From Devosia sp. YIM 151766 (GTDB lineage Bacteria > Pseudomonadota > Alphaproteobacteria > Rhizobiales > Devosiaceae): a stretch of 64,000 nucleotides of DNA. Of this stretch, positions 25,407 through 33,313 are shown piece by piece. The notes under the pieces were generated by a model. That model had not been told where the DNA came from and did not search any database. It was given only the letters and a program-made list of their open reading frames with translations. A program made the translations under genes and the position numbers. The stretch's first letter is position 1, and each line of letters starts with the position of its first letter. The stretch spans positions 2,604,001-2,668,000 of the forward strand of contig NZ_CP127251.1 in assembly GCF_030285925.1 (NCBI RefSeq). The letters run 5' to 3'.

Positions 25407-27869
25407 ATGTCCTGGCCCGCTTTGCCCATCCAAGCCGTTCTGCCCGCCTTGCGCGAAGCGCTGTCGCAGCGCCAGAGCGCCGTGCTTGTCGCCCAGCCGG
25501 GCGCCGGCAAGACCACCCGCGTGCCGCTGGCGCTGCTCGACGCGCCCTGGCGCCGGAATGGCCGCATCGTCGTGCTCGAGCCACGCCGCCTCGCCGCCCG
25601 CGCCGCCGCCCGCCAGATGGCCAAGCTCCTGGGCGAGGATGTCGGCCAGACCGTGGGCTATCGCGTCCGCATGGAATCGAAGGTCTCGGTCCGGACCCGC
25701 ATCGAGATCGTCACCGAAGGCGTGTTCACCCGCATGATCCTCGACGATCCCGAACTGACCGGCATCGCCGCCGTGCTGTTCGACGAATTCCACGAGCGCA
25801 GCCTCGACGCCGATCTCGGCCTGGCGCTGACGCTCGATGCCCGCGCCCTGCGGCCCGATCTGCGCATCCTGGTCATGTCGGCCACCATTGACGGCGCCCG
25901 CATCGCCGCCCTGCTGGATGGCGCCCCGGTCATCGACAGCCCCGGCCGCACCTTTCCGGTCGAAACGCTTTATGCCGAGCCCGATCCGCTGCAACGCCTC
26001 GAAGATCAGCTCGCCACCGCCATTCTCCAGGCCCTCCGCCAGCATGAAGGCTCGATCCTGGCCTTTCTGCCCGGTCAGGGCGAAATCGCCCGCACCGCCG
26101 AGCGCCTCGTCGCCCGCCTGCCCGCTCATGTCGATCTGGCCCCGCTTTACGGCCAGTTGAGCCCGGCCGAACAGGACGCAGCCATCCAGCCCGCCGGTCC
26201 GGGCCGCCGCAAACTGGTGCTGGCCACGTCCATTGCCGAAACCTCGCTCACCATCGAAGGCGTCCGCATCGTCATCGATAGCGGTTTCCGCCGCATCCCG
26301 GTCTATGAACCGGCCACCGGCCTCACCACGCTCGCCACCCGCCGCGTCTCCCGCGCCGGCGCCGATCAGCGCCGCGGCCGCGCCGGCCGCACCGCTCCGG
26401 GCATTTGCATTCGCCTCTGGCACGAGGGGCAGACCGCCGCTTTGGAGCCCTTCGAAACCCCCGAAATTCTCGCCGCCGACCTGTCCGGCCTGGTGCTCGA
26501 TCTCGCCGCCTGGGGCGTCGCCGACCCGGCCTCCCTGATCTTTCTCGATCCCCCGCCCGCCCCCGCCTGGGCCGAGGCCAGGGCGCTGCTGACGCGGCTC
26601 GATGCCATCGACGCCACTGGCAGCCTCACCCCGGCCGGCAAGGCGCTGGCGCGGCTGCCGCTGCATCCCCGCCTCGCCCATATGGTCTTGGCCGGAGCCG
26701 AAACCGGCGACGGCGGGATGGCCGCCGAACTGGCCGTGCTCATCGGCGAACGCGGCCTGGGCGGCGACGATATCGACCTGGCCCGCCGCCTCGACCGTTT
26801 CCGTCTCGATCGCTCCCGGCGCGCCGAGGATGCCCGCGCCCTCGCCCGGCGCTGGACCCGGCTGGCCCAGGCCCATGGCCGTTCCGAGACCCGGCCTGAA
26901 GACTCTCCGGGCGTCGGCCATCACCTCGCCCGTGCCTTCCCCGACCGGGCGGCGCAAGCGGCCGGTCCGCGCGGCCGCTTCCGCCTCGCCAATGGCCGGC
27001 AGGCGCAGCTCGATGAAACCCATGCTTTGGCCGGCGCCCCCTATATCGTCGTCGCCGATCTGACCGGCAGCGCCCATCAGGGCCGCATCCGCGCCGCCGC
27101 CGCGCTCGATCCGGCCGACCTCGAAACGCTCTTTGCCGCCCGCATCGACACCCGGACCGTGCTCGCCTTCGATGCCGCCACCCATTCGGTGCGCGCCCGC
27201 CGCCAGCGCCGCCTCGACGCCCTGCGCCTTGCCGACGACCCGGCCCCGGTCGCCGATCTCGAAGCCGCCGCGGCTTTATTGGCCGAGGCCGCCGTGAAAC
27301 GTCCGGAAAACCTGCCCTGGTCCAGGGAGCAGCAGGCGCTGCGCAGCCGCGCCACCTTCCTGCATCGGCGCCTGGGCGGCGACTGGCCCGACCTGTCCGA
27401 CGCGGCCCTCGCCGCCGATTCCGCCTGGCTCGCCCCGCATCTCTTGGGCGAAACCCGCCTCGCCGCCATCGGCGCCGACCGCCTGGGCATGGCGCTCGAT
27501 ACGCTGCTGCCCTGGGCGAGGCGCCAGGAGATCGAGCGCCTGTTGCCCAGCCATTTCCACGCCCCTTCGGGCAGCCATCTGCCGATCGATTACGGGGCCG
27601 AAAACGGCCCGGCCCTCGAAATCCGCGTGCAGGAATTGTTCGGCCTCGACCGCCACCCCGCCATCGCCAATGGCCGCATTCCCCTGCTGCTGGTCTTGCT
27701 CTCGCCGGCCCGCCGCCCCATCCAGACCACACGCGACCTGCCCGGCTTCTGGCGCGGCAGCTGGAAAGACGTCGCCAAAGACCTTAAGGGCCGCTATCCC
27801 CGCCACCCCTGGCCCGACGACCCCCTCGCCGCCAACGCCACCAGCAGGGCCAAGCCAAGAGGCACCTAA
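25407..27869 (+). CDS. hrpB: ATP-dependent RNA helicase HrpB
   Basis: An 820-residue DEAH-box helicase. Motif I is QPGAGKTTRVPL (about residues 25-36), motif II is DEFHERS, motif III is SATID, and motif VI is QRRGRAGRTAPG. The C-terminal HrpB-specific domain follows (HFHAPSGSHLPIDY, then PIQTTRDLPGFWRGSWKDVAKDLKGRYPRHPWP). Length matches the family. HrpB is non-essential in most bacteria and its RNA substrate is not known. The ATG at 25407 was preferred because homology starts with LPIQAVLPAL. Confidence 0.94.
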   Translation: MSWPALPIQAVLPALREALSQRQSAVLVAQPGAGKTTRVPLALLDAPWRRNGRIVVLEPRRLAARAAARQMAKLLGEDVGQTVGYRVRMESKVSVRTRIEIVTEGVFTRMILDDPELTGIAAVLFDEFHERSLDADLGLALTLDARALRPDLRILVMSATIDGARIAALLDGAPVIDSPGRTFPVETLYAEPDPLQRLEDQLATAILQALRQHEGSILAFLPGQGEIARTAERLVARLPAHVDLAPLYGQLSPAEQDAAIQPAGPGRRKLVLATSIAETSLTIEGVRIVIDSGFRRIPVYEPATGLTTLATRRVSRAGADQRRGRAGRTAPGICIRLWHEGQTAALEPFETPEILAADLSGLVLDLAAWGVADPASLIFLDPPPAPAWAEARALLTRLDAIDATGSLTPAGKALARLPLHPRLAHMVLAGAETGDGGMAAELAVLIGERGLGGDDIDLARRLDRFRLDRSRRAEDARALARRWTRLAQAHGRSETRPEDSPGVGHHLARAFPDRAAQAAGPRGRFRLANGRQAQLDETHALAGAPYIVVADLTGSAHQGRIRAAAALDPADLETLFAARIDTRTVLAFDAATHSVRARRQRRLDALRLADDPAPVADLEAAAALLAEAAVKRPENLPWSREQQALRSRATFLHRRLGGDWPDLSDAALAADSAWLAPHLLGETRLAAIGADRLGMALDTLLPWARRQEIERLLPSHFHAPSGSHLPIDYGAENGPALEIRVQELFGLDRHPAIANGRIPLLLVLLSPARRPIQTTRDLPGFWRGSWKDVAKDLKGRYPRHPWPDDPLAANATSRAKPRGT

Positions 27870-27905
27870 CGGGCATCGATTTATCGACCTCGTCCCAAGC
27901 CACTC

Positions 27906-27995
27906 ATAGACCTCATGGTGAGCCTGTCGAACCACGAGGTCGCGACCACGGTGTTGCCGACCTCGTCCTTCGACAAGCTCAGGATGAAGTCTGCG
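27906..27995. repeat. Dispersed inverted repeat, TAGACCTCATGGTGAGC family
   Basis: Left arm TAGACCTCATGGTGAGCCTG with TCGAACCACGAGGTC, right arm GACCTCGTCCTTCGAC then AAGCTCAGGATGAAGTC, imperfectly complementary. The same family is at 28073, 34573, 34762, 34949 and 42160-42290. Confidence 0.75.
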
Positions 27996-28072
27996 AGAAA
28001 TGGTGCCTAATTGGGACTGCCGGGCGACGTCGATTGGCAAGATACCCACCCACACCCCCCGGCACATCAATA

Positions 28073-28160
28073 GACCTCATGGTGAGCCTGTCGAACCACG
28101 AGGTCGCGGCCACGGTGTTGCCGACCTCGTGGTTCGACGCGCTCAGGATGAGGTCTATAA
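28073..28160. repeat. Dispersed inverted repeat, TAGACCTCATGGTGAGC family
   Basis: Left arm TAGACCTCATGGTGAGCCTG plus TCGAACCACGAGGTCG pairs with right arm GACCTCGTGGTTCGA plus GCTCAGGATGAGGTCTATA. It is the most complete copy in the window and could fold as a long hairpin in RNA. Confidence 0.8.
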
Positions 28161-28224
28161 GGAAATCGTGCGGCCCCACGCCCGGAGCGATTAGCGGGCC
28201 ATGCGATCGCCCACAACCACCGCT

Positions 28225-28297
28225 CGTCACCCTCGCGCTTGACGCGAGGGCGTTACCGGCACCGCAAGAGCCCTCGCGTCAAGCGCGAGGGTGACGA
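28225..28297. repeat. REP pair (converging palindromes)
   Basis: CGTCACCCTCGCGCTTGACG-CGAGGG followed about 25 bp later by its inverse CCCTCGCGTCAAGCGCGAGGG + TGACGA. Each unit is itself a palindrome; together they form a BIME-like pair. Confidence 0.8.
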
Positions 28298-28387
28298 TCC
28301 GGGAAGGGGGCGCTATCCACGCCATGGACAATAGCCCGGCTAGGGGAAGCGGAGGGAGCGACGGTGTCGAAACCTCGGACGCGCCCC

Positions 28388-28792
28388 CTATTCCGCCGGC
28401 GAAAAATTCAGCGCCACGCCGTTGATGCAATAGCGCAGCCCGGTGGGCGGGGGGCCGTCGGGGAACACATGGCCCAGATGGCTGCCGCAGGTGGCGCAAT
28501 GCACCTCGGTGCGCACCATGCCGAAGGAGCGGTCGGTCGTGGTTTCCACCGAACCGGGAATGGGATCGTTGAAGCTCGGCCAGCCGGTGCCGCTCTCGAA
28601 TTTCAGCGTCGAGGCGAAAAGCGGCGTGTCGCATCCGGCGCAGGAAAATGTGCCCTGCCGCTCTTCGTGCAGCAGCGCGCAACTTCCCGGCCGCTCGGTG
28701 CCGTGCTCGCGCATGATCTGGTATTGCTCCGGCGTCAGCTTCTCGCGCCATTCGGCTTCGCTGCGGGTCACGGGAAAGGCATGGGCGTCCAT
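28388..28792 (-). CDS. msrB: Peptide-methionine (R)-S-oxide reductase
   Basis: A 134-residue cytosolic MsrB that reduces the R epimer of methionine sulfoxide in proteins. Zinc-binding CxxC pairs are in FSCAGCDTPLF and HCATCGSHLGHVF; the substrate motif GTGWPSF and the catalytic cysteine in RYCINGVALNF are present, followed by the usual short tail. No signal peptide. Length is typical. It is divergent from the PPOX-fold gene at 28945, with an AAGTGGCCACCACTT-type repeat in the gap. Confidence 0.96.
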   Translation of the reverse strand: MDAHAFPVTRSEAEWREKLTPEQYQIMREHGTERPGSCALLHEERQGTFSCAGCDTPLFASTLKFESGTGWPSFNDPIPGSVETTTDRSFGMVRTEVHCATCGSHLGHVFPDGPPPTGLRYCINGVALNFSPAE

Positions 28793-28944
28793 GGCATTGC
28801 TCCTTCAAGGCGTTTGCGGACCAAGTGGCCACCACTTTTCCGCTCGAAAACGCGACATTGGCCCGGGGGCCGACTGTCATTATCGCCAGATATAGGCTTA
28901 CTTACCCGCCAATCCCAGCGCGGTTCCATCACAACGCGACCCCC

Positions 28945-29559
28945 ATGACCCGGATAATTTCTCTCGACCAGCTCGACGCGCTCTACCAGCCGGCGCCCGC
29001 CGCCGCCTCCACCGCCAAGATCGCCCAGTCCGTGACCCCGCATTACCGGCGCCTGATCGAAGCCAGCCCCTTCGCCGCGCTGGCGACGATCGGCCCGGAA
29101 GGCATCGATTGCTCGCCGCGCGGCGACAAGCCCGGCTTCGTGCGCATCCACGACGACAAGACGCTGATGATGCCCGACCGGCGCGGCAATAACCGCGTCG
29201 ACAGCCTCCGCAATATCGTTCGCGATCCGCGCTGCGCCCTGCTCTTCCTCATTCCCGGCTCGGGCACCACGCTGCGGGTGAATGGCCGCGCTTATCTCTC
29301 CATCGATCCGGCCATATTGGACAGCTTCGCCGTCGAGGAAAAAGCCCCCCGTTCGGTGATCGTGCTCGATATCGAGGAAGTCTATTTCCAGTGCGCCCGC
29401 GCCATCATCCGCTCCGAGCTCTGGAACCCGGCCCGCCATGTCGATCCGGCCAGCCTGCCCAGCCCCGGCCAGATTCTGGCCGCCATGACCGAAAACCGGG
29501 TCGGCGGCGACGGTTATGACCAGGCTTGGCCCGAGCGCGCCAAAAAGACGATGTGGTGA
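28945..29559 (+). CDS. Pyridoxamine 5'-phosphate oxidase-family FMN-binding protein
   Basis: A 204-residue split-barrel flavoprotein. FATIGPEGIDCSPRGDKPGFVRI (about residues 45-68) and the RRGNNRVDSLRNIV and VNGRAYLS segments match the PPOX subgroup of the MSMEG_1061/DR2398 type, not PdxH itself. Substrate and cofactor use are unknown. The ATG at 28945 follows the end of a short repeat; the longer ORF reading upstream lacks family similarity. It is followed by a strong terminator read from the opposite strand. Confidence 0.8.
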   Translation: MTRIISLDQLDALYQPAPAAASTAKIAQSVTPHYRRLIEASPFAALATIGPEGIDCSPRGDKPGFVRIHDDKTLMMPDRRGNNRVDSLRNIVRDPRCALLFLIPGSGTTLRVNGRAYLSIDPAILDSFAVEEKAPRSVIVLDIEEVYFQCARAIIRSELWNPARHVDPASLPSPGQILAAMTENRVGGDGYDQAWPERAKKTMW

Positions 29560-29561
29560 TG

Positions 29562-29588
29562 AAAAAAGGGGCGGCCCGAAGCCGCCCC
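29562..29588 (-). terminator. Intrinsic terminator of the pseudoazurin gene
   Basis: On the minus strand GGGGCGGC-TTCGG-GCCGCCCC is followed by TTTTTT, a textbook stem with an 8-bp GC stem and U-tract, 24 bp past the pseudoazurin stop. In the plus direction it could also limit readthrough from the PPOX gene. Confidence 0.85.
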
Positions 29589-29611
29589 GTCCTCCTCATC
29601 TGTGCAGGCTG

Positions 29612-30055
29612 TCAGAGGCCGAGGCCCGCAAAGGCCTCCTCGAAGCGCTCCCCCACCTTCTTGGGCACCTTCACTGCCTTGACCGCGTCGAGGTTCTCAT
29701 TGCCGTCGCCCACCGCGATCAGCCCCACCATGCCCATGGCATAATGCGGGGTGCATTTGACGCCATAGATGCCGGGCACCTCGAAGGTCACCGTGAAGGT
29801 CTCGTTGATCTTGCTCTTGAACAGCTCCGCCCCTTCCGGGATCATCTCCTTGATCGTCTCGACATTATGGCTCTTGTCGGTGGGCAGGAAGGTCACGCTG
29901 TCGCCCGGCTCGATCCGCAGGAAAGCCGGTTCGAACACCATGGTGCCGGCAGCGCCCTTATTGAGCATATGCACCTCGTAATCCGCGGCCAGGGCCGGGG
30001 CGGCGATGCCGCCAAGGGCGGCGAGGGTGACGAAAATTCTGGCAAAGGCACGCAT
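29612..30055 (-). CDS. Pseudoazurin (type I blue copper protein)
   Basis: A 147-residue periplasmic electron carrier, expected to pass electrons from the cytochrome bc1/c pool to nitrite reductase NirK. The signal peptide ends at ALAAD (about residue 24). The type I copper ligands are His63 in DKSHNVE, then Cys101, His104 and Met109 in [11 protein letters not shown], in the spacing of pseudoazurin. It is divergent from nirK; a perfect FNR-type box lies about 72 bp upstream of the ATG, at the right distance for activation. An intrinsic terminator follows the gene. Confidence 0.94.
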   Translation of the reverse strand: MRAFARIFVTLAALGGIAAPALAADYEVHMLNKGAAGTMVFEPAFLRIEPGDSVTFLPTDKSHNVETIKEMIPEGAELFKSKINETFTVTFEVPGIYGVKCTPHYAMGMVGLIAVGDGNENLDAVKAVKVPKKVGERFEEAFAGLGL

Positions 30056-30126
30056 CGGGGGGTCTCCTTATAGGTGGGTCGATCAACCCGTTGCGCTCTT
30101 TCTAGCGGTTTTCGTTCAGCCCATCT

Positions 30127-30140
30127 TTGATCCACATCAA
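30127..30140. promoter_or_regulatory. FNR/FixK-type box for the pseudoazurin promoter
   Basis: Perfect palindrome TTGAT-CCAC-ATCAA. Its centre (30133.5) is about 41 bp from a plausible pseudoazurin start site near 30092, leaving a leader of about 37 nt before the ATG, which fits a class II activator position on the minus strand. Confidence 0.75.
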
Positions 30141-30182
30141 ATAATCACAGCCTGAACCGGGCTGAGAAATGCCGATTTTTAT

Positions 30183-30196
30183 TTGCGCCAGAGCAA
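30183..30196 (+). promoter_or_regulatory. NnrR-type box for the nirK promoter
   Basis: TTGCG-CCAG-AGCAA, nine of ten arm positions symmetric, centred at 30189.5. A start site about 41 bp downstream (near 30231) precedes the nirK start. It differs from the neighbouring FNR box in having G/C at the inner arm positions, as expected for NO-responsive NnrR/DNR sites. Confidence 0.65.
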
Positions 30197-30272
30197 TGTA
30201 GGCTTGCGCAAGGTATCGTAGCTTCCTCCACGAAGGCACAGAACACAGATGTGCCAGATCATGGAGAAGAAA

Positions 30273-31400
30273 ATGGCTAATAATACCATGCTTTCGCGCC
30301 GCGCTTTACTTGCGGGAGCAGCGGCCATCGGTGCAACGGCGCAATTGACCACAATGGTCGCTGCCGGTGCCCAGGATGTCGCCGAGGCCATCGCTCCGGT
30401 GGCCTTCGACGCCCTCGAACGCGTCAAGGTCGATCTGGTCGCCCCACCCTTCGTCCATGCCCATGAACAGGTCGCGAGCGGCGCCCCCAAAATCGTCGAG
30501 TTCACCATGGTCATCGAGGAAAAGGTCCACCAGGTCGATGACAATGCCGAAGTCTGGGGCATGACCTTCAACGGCTCGATCCCCGGCCCGCTCATGGTGG
30601 TGCATGAGGGCGATTATGTCGAGTTGACGCTGATCAATCCCGACACCAACCTGCTGCTGCACAATATCGACTTCCACGCCGCCACCGGCGCGCTGGGCGG
30701 TGCGAGCCTCACCGATGTCAATCCGGGCGAGAAGGCGGTGCTGCGCTTCAAGGCCACCAAGGCGGGGGTCTTCGTCTATCACTGCGCCCCCGAGGGCATG
30801 GTGCCCTGGCACGTCACCGCCGGCATGAACGGCGCCATCATGGTGCTGCCGCGCGAGGGCCTGCGCGATCCCCAGGGCAATCTGCTCACCTATGACCGGG
30901 TCTATTATGTCGGCGAGCAGGATTTCTACATTCCCAAGGACGCGGACGGCAATTACCGCAGCTATGACAGCGTCGGCGACGGCTATGCCGATACGCTCGA
31001 AGTCATGCGCACCCTGCTGCCCAGCCACATCGTCTTCAACGGCAGGGTAGGGGCGCTGACCGGCGACAACGCCCTCAAGGCCAATGTCGGCGACAAGGTG
31101 CTGATCGTCCACTCGCAGGCCAATCGCGACACCCGGCCCCACCTGATCGGCGGCCATGGCGATTTCGTCTGGCCCACGGGCAAGTTCCACACCCCGCCCG
31201 ATGTCGATCAGGAAACCTGGTTCATCCCCGGCGGCGCGGCTGGCGCGGCCTTCTACACCTTCCTCCAGCCGGGCGTATACGCCTATGTGAACCACAACCT
31301 CATCGAGGCCTTCGAACTCGGCGCCGCCGGCCATTTCGTGGTCGAGGGCGACTGGAACGACGACCTGATGACCAGCGTGCTGGCTCCAAGCCCCATCTGA
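30273..31400 (+). CDS. nirK: Copper-containing nitrite reductase
   Basis: A 375-residue periplasmic enzyme reducing nitrite to nitric oxide. A twin-arginine signal ([13 protein letters not shown]) starts the protein. Two cupredoxin domains follow. Type I copper ligands are His130, Cys171, His180 and Met185; type II ligands are His135, His170 and His341; the catalytic Asp133 and His290 (in [11 protein letters not shown]) are present, so the enzyme should be active. The ATG at 30273 is favoured by GGAGAAG just upstream, with 30261 and 30249 as alternatives. It is followed by nirV and an nnrR-like gene, and preceded by an NnrR-type box. Confidence 0.97.
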   Translation: MANNTMLSRRALLAGAAAIGATAQLTTMVAAGAQDVAEAIAPVAFDALERVKVDLVAPPFVHAHEQVASGAPKIVEFTMVIEEKVHQVDDNAEVWGMTFNGSIPGPLMVVHEGDYVELTLINPDTNLLLHNIDFHAATGALGGASLTDVNPGEKAVLRFKATKAGVFVYHCAPEGMVPWHVTAGMNGAIMVLPREGLRDPQGNLLTYDRVYYVGEQDFYIPKDADGNYRSYDSVGDGYADTLEVMRTLLPSHIVFNGRVGALTGDNALKANVGDKVLIVHSQANRDTRPHLIGGHGDFVWPTGKFHTPPDVDQETWFIPGGAAGAAFYTFLQPGVYAYVNHNLIEAFELGAAGHFVVEGDWNDDLMTSVLAPSPI

Positions 31401-31424
31401 CCGGGTCCCGCATGCCATCCCTAT

Positions 31425-31450
31425 CCGGCGCCCGCCCCTATGGGCGCCGG
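31425..31450 (+). other. Hairpin between nirK and nirV
   Basis: CCGGCGCCC and GGGCGCCGG form a perfect 9-bp stem around an 8-nt loop, without a U-tract. It may stabilise the nirK transcript or partly limit readthrough into nirV. Confidence 0.5.
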
Positions 31451-31470
31451 CTTCCCCCGGAGGCAGGACA

Positions 31471-32361
31471 ATGACAGCCAAAGCCGCCCATCCTCAGAAC
31501 GCGACCATTCTGCTGCTGCCCGCCACCCTGCTGGCCCTGGCGCTGGCGGCCATGGCGGTGCAGATCGCGCCGCTCCCGGCCCTGGTCCGTTCCGTCGATC
31601 CCGTTGGGCCCGCAACGGTCACCCTGCCTCCGGGACACCTGACCTATCGCGCCCCGGGCCACTATCTGCGCGACGCCGTGCCGGTCGATGCCCCCATGAC
31701 CGATATCGCCATCGCCGAGCCGCTCACCATCATGCAATATCAGGTGAGCGCCGCCGATTATGCCCGCTGCGTCAATGCCGGGGCCTGCGCCACGGCCGAG
31801 CCGCGCCATCTCGGCAGCGGCGACGTCCCGGCCACCGGCGTCAATTATGGCGATGCCCTGGCCTATGCCGCCTGGCTCTCGGCCGAGACCGGCCAGACCT
31901 GGACCCTGCCCAGCGACGCCGAATGGGCCTATGCCGCCGGCGAGCGCTTTGCCGACGACGCGCTGGGCCTGGCCGACGACCGCACCAATCCCGCTTTGCG
32001 CTGGATCGCCGATTACCGCCGGGAAGCCGCCCGCAAGCGCGCCGCCGATCCGCTGCCGCGCCCGCTCGGCAGCTTTGGCGCCAATGCCAATGGCCTCATG
32101 GACATTGCCGGCAATGTCTGGGAATGGACCGATACCTGCCATGCCCGGATCCATATCGACGCCGCCGGCGACATCGTCAGCCAGGCGCCGGCCTGCACGA
32201 TCCGCATCCTGGCGGGACAGCACCGCACCCCGGTGAGCTATTTCATCCGCGACGCCCGCAGCGGCGGCTGCTCGGTGGGCGTGCCTCCCGACAATCTCGG
32301 CTTCCGCCTGGTGCGCCGTCCGGCCTGGCACGAGATGCTGCTGGCCCGCTTTGGCCTCTAG
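31471..32361 (+). CDS. nirV: NirV-like formylglycine-generating enzyme-family protein
   Basis: A 296-residue protein with an N-terminal membrane helix (about residues 10-30) and a C-terminal SUMF1/FGE-sulfatase fold (LTIMQYQVSAADYARCV, LPSDAEWAYAAGE, NGLMDIAGNVWEWT, DNLGFRLVR). It is encoded directly after nirK, as in many NirK denitrifiers, where NirV is thought to assist nitrite reductase maturation; its exact action is not established. True FGE catalytic cysteines are not clearly conserved. GGAGG sits 9 bp before the ATG. Confidence 0.88.
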   Translation: MTAKAAHPQNATILLLPATLLALALAAMAVQIAPLPALVRSVDPVGPATVTLPPGHLTYRAPGHYLRDAVPVDAPMTDIAIAEPLTIMQYQVSAADYARCVNAGACATAEPRHLGSGDVPATGVNYGDALAYAAWLSAETGQTWTLPSDAEWAYAAGERFADDALGLADDRTNPALRWIADYRREAARKRAADPLPRPLGSFGANANGLMDIAGNVWEWTDTCHARIHIDAAGDIVSQAPACTIRILAGQHRTPVSYFIRDARSGGCSVGVPPDNLGFRLVRRPAWHEMLLARFGL

Positions 32362-32452
32362 CCGAGCGCCCGATGGGTGCGACCCTCGCGCCGGTTTCGC
32401 CGCCCCGGCTTTTGCTGTATCAGCGATGCAGCAACAGCCGGAGGACAGCGAC

Positions 32453-33148
32453 GTGGCCGAAATCGACCGCAGCCTGGTGCGGGCCCTGCCCCTGTTCGCC
32501 AATATGACCGACGAGGATCTCGACCGCCTGCTCGCCCGCGCCAGCATGCGCCGCGTCCAGATCAGCGAGACGGTGTTCGAGCAGGGCCAGAAGGCCACGC
32601 ATTTCTTCCTGCTGCTGCATGGCCGCCTCAAGGTCACCCAGGTCACGCCCGAAGGTCAGCAGATCATCGTGCGCGTCGTCCATCCCGGCGACCTGTTCGG
32701 CTTCGCCCAGGCCTTGCAGCGCGACGATTATCCCGGCACTCCCATCGCCGCCGCCGAAAGCGTCGTCATGTCCTGGCCCAACGATGTCTGGGGCCATTTC
32801 GTCGAGCAGAATCCGCATCTGGCAGTCAATGCCATGCGCACCATCGGCCAGCGCCTGCAGGAAGCCCATACCCGCATCCGCGAAATGGCCACCGAGGAAG
32901 TCGAGCGCCGCGTCGCCCATGCCGTGCTCCGCCTCATCGACCAGGCCGGACGGCGCGAGCAGGACGGGGTGCGCATCGACTTCCCCCTCACCCGCCAGGA
33001 CGTGGCCGAGATGACCGGCACCACGCTGCACACCGTCTCGCGCATTTTCAGCGCCTGGGAAAGCCAGGGCATCGTCAAGGGCGGCCGCCAGAAACTGCTG
33101 GTCCGCGACCGCCCCCGCCTCGAAGCCCTCGCCGAAGGACAAGGCTGA
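32453..33148 (+). CDS. nnrR: Crp/Fnr-family regulator, NnrR-like
   Basis: A 231-residue regulator with a cyclic-nucleotide-type beta roll (VFEQGQKATHFFLLLHGRLKV, VVHPGDLFGFAQAL), a long dimerisation helix and a winged HTH (TRQDVAEMTGTTLHTVSRIFSAWESQGIV). The N-terminal Fe-S cysteines of Fnr are absent, so oxygen sensing through a cluster is excluded. The HTVSR recognition helix and position next to nirK-nirV point to an NO-responsive NnrR. The GTG at 32453 is preferred because GGAGG lies 8 bp upstream; an ATG at 32426 lacks a ribosome site. Its likely targets are the TTGCG-N4-CGCAA boxes at 30183 and 33241. Confidence 0.85.
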   Translation: MAEIDRSLVRALPLFANMTDEDLDRLLARASMRRVQISETVFEQGQKATHFFLLLHGRLKVTQVTPEGQQIIVRVVHPGDLFGFAQALQRDDYPGTPIAAAESVVMSWPNDVWGHFVEQNPHLAVNAMRTIGQRLQEAHTRIREMATEEVERRVAHAVLRLIDQAGRREQDGVRIDFPLTRQDVAEMTGTTLHTVSRIFSAWESQGIVKGGRQKLLVRDRPRLEALAEGQG

Positions 33149-33240
33149 GGGGAAGGATATCGCCGCGCTAACGTGGCACTCACCCCGACCAGTTAGCGCA
33201 GGACATGAGGCTCCTATCCACCGAAGATAGGCGCCCAACT

Positions 33241-33254
33241 TTGCGCCAACGCAA
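33241..33254 (+). promoter_or_regulatory. NnrR-type box upstream of nnrS
   Basis: Perfect palindrome TTGCG-CCAA-CGCAA ending 2 bp before an ATG at 33257. If it acts at about -41.5 the start of transcription is near 33289, which argues that the nnrS start is the ATG at 33314 and not 33257. Confidence 0.75.
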
Positions 33255-33313
33255 CGATGCCCGGCTTGGCCCCGTTACACTTCGCGCCGAATGTCCCCGG
33301 ACCCCGCTTCGCC

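Larger units (their letters stand above)
27870..28387. other. Gene-free region rich in dispersed repeats
   Basis: About 520 bp between hrpB and msrB without a supported gene. It holds two long imperfect inverted repeats of the TAGACCTCATGGTGAGC family (27906-27995 and 28073-28160) and a REP pair (28225-28297), annotated separately. Translations of this stretch are repeat artefacts. Confidence 0.75.

Noticed and set aside
25197..27185. 662-residue minus-strand ORF
   Set aside because: Antisense to hrpB, Gly-rich and without motifs; the true gene in this region is hrpB on the plus strand.
28825..28944. Longer start for the PPOX-family gene
   Set aside because: The upstream 40 residues overlap an intergenic repeat and the msrB promoter, and homology begins only at 28945.
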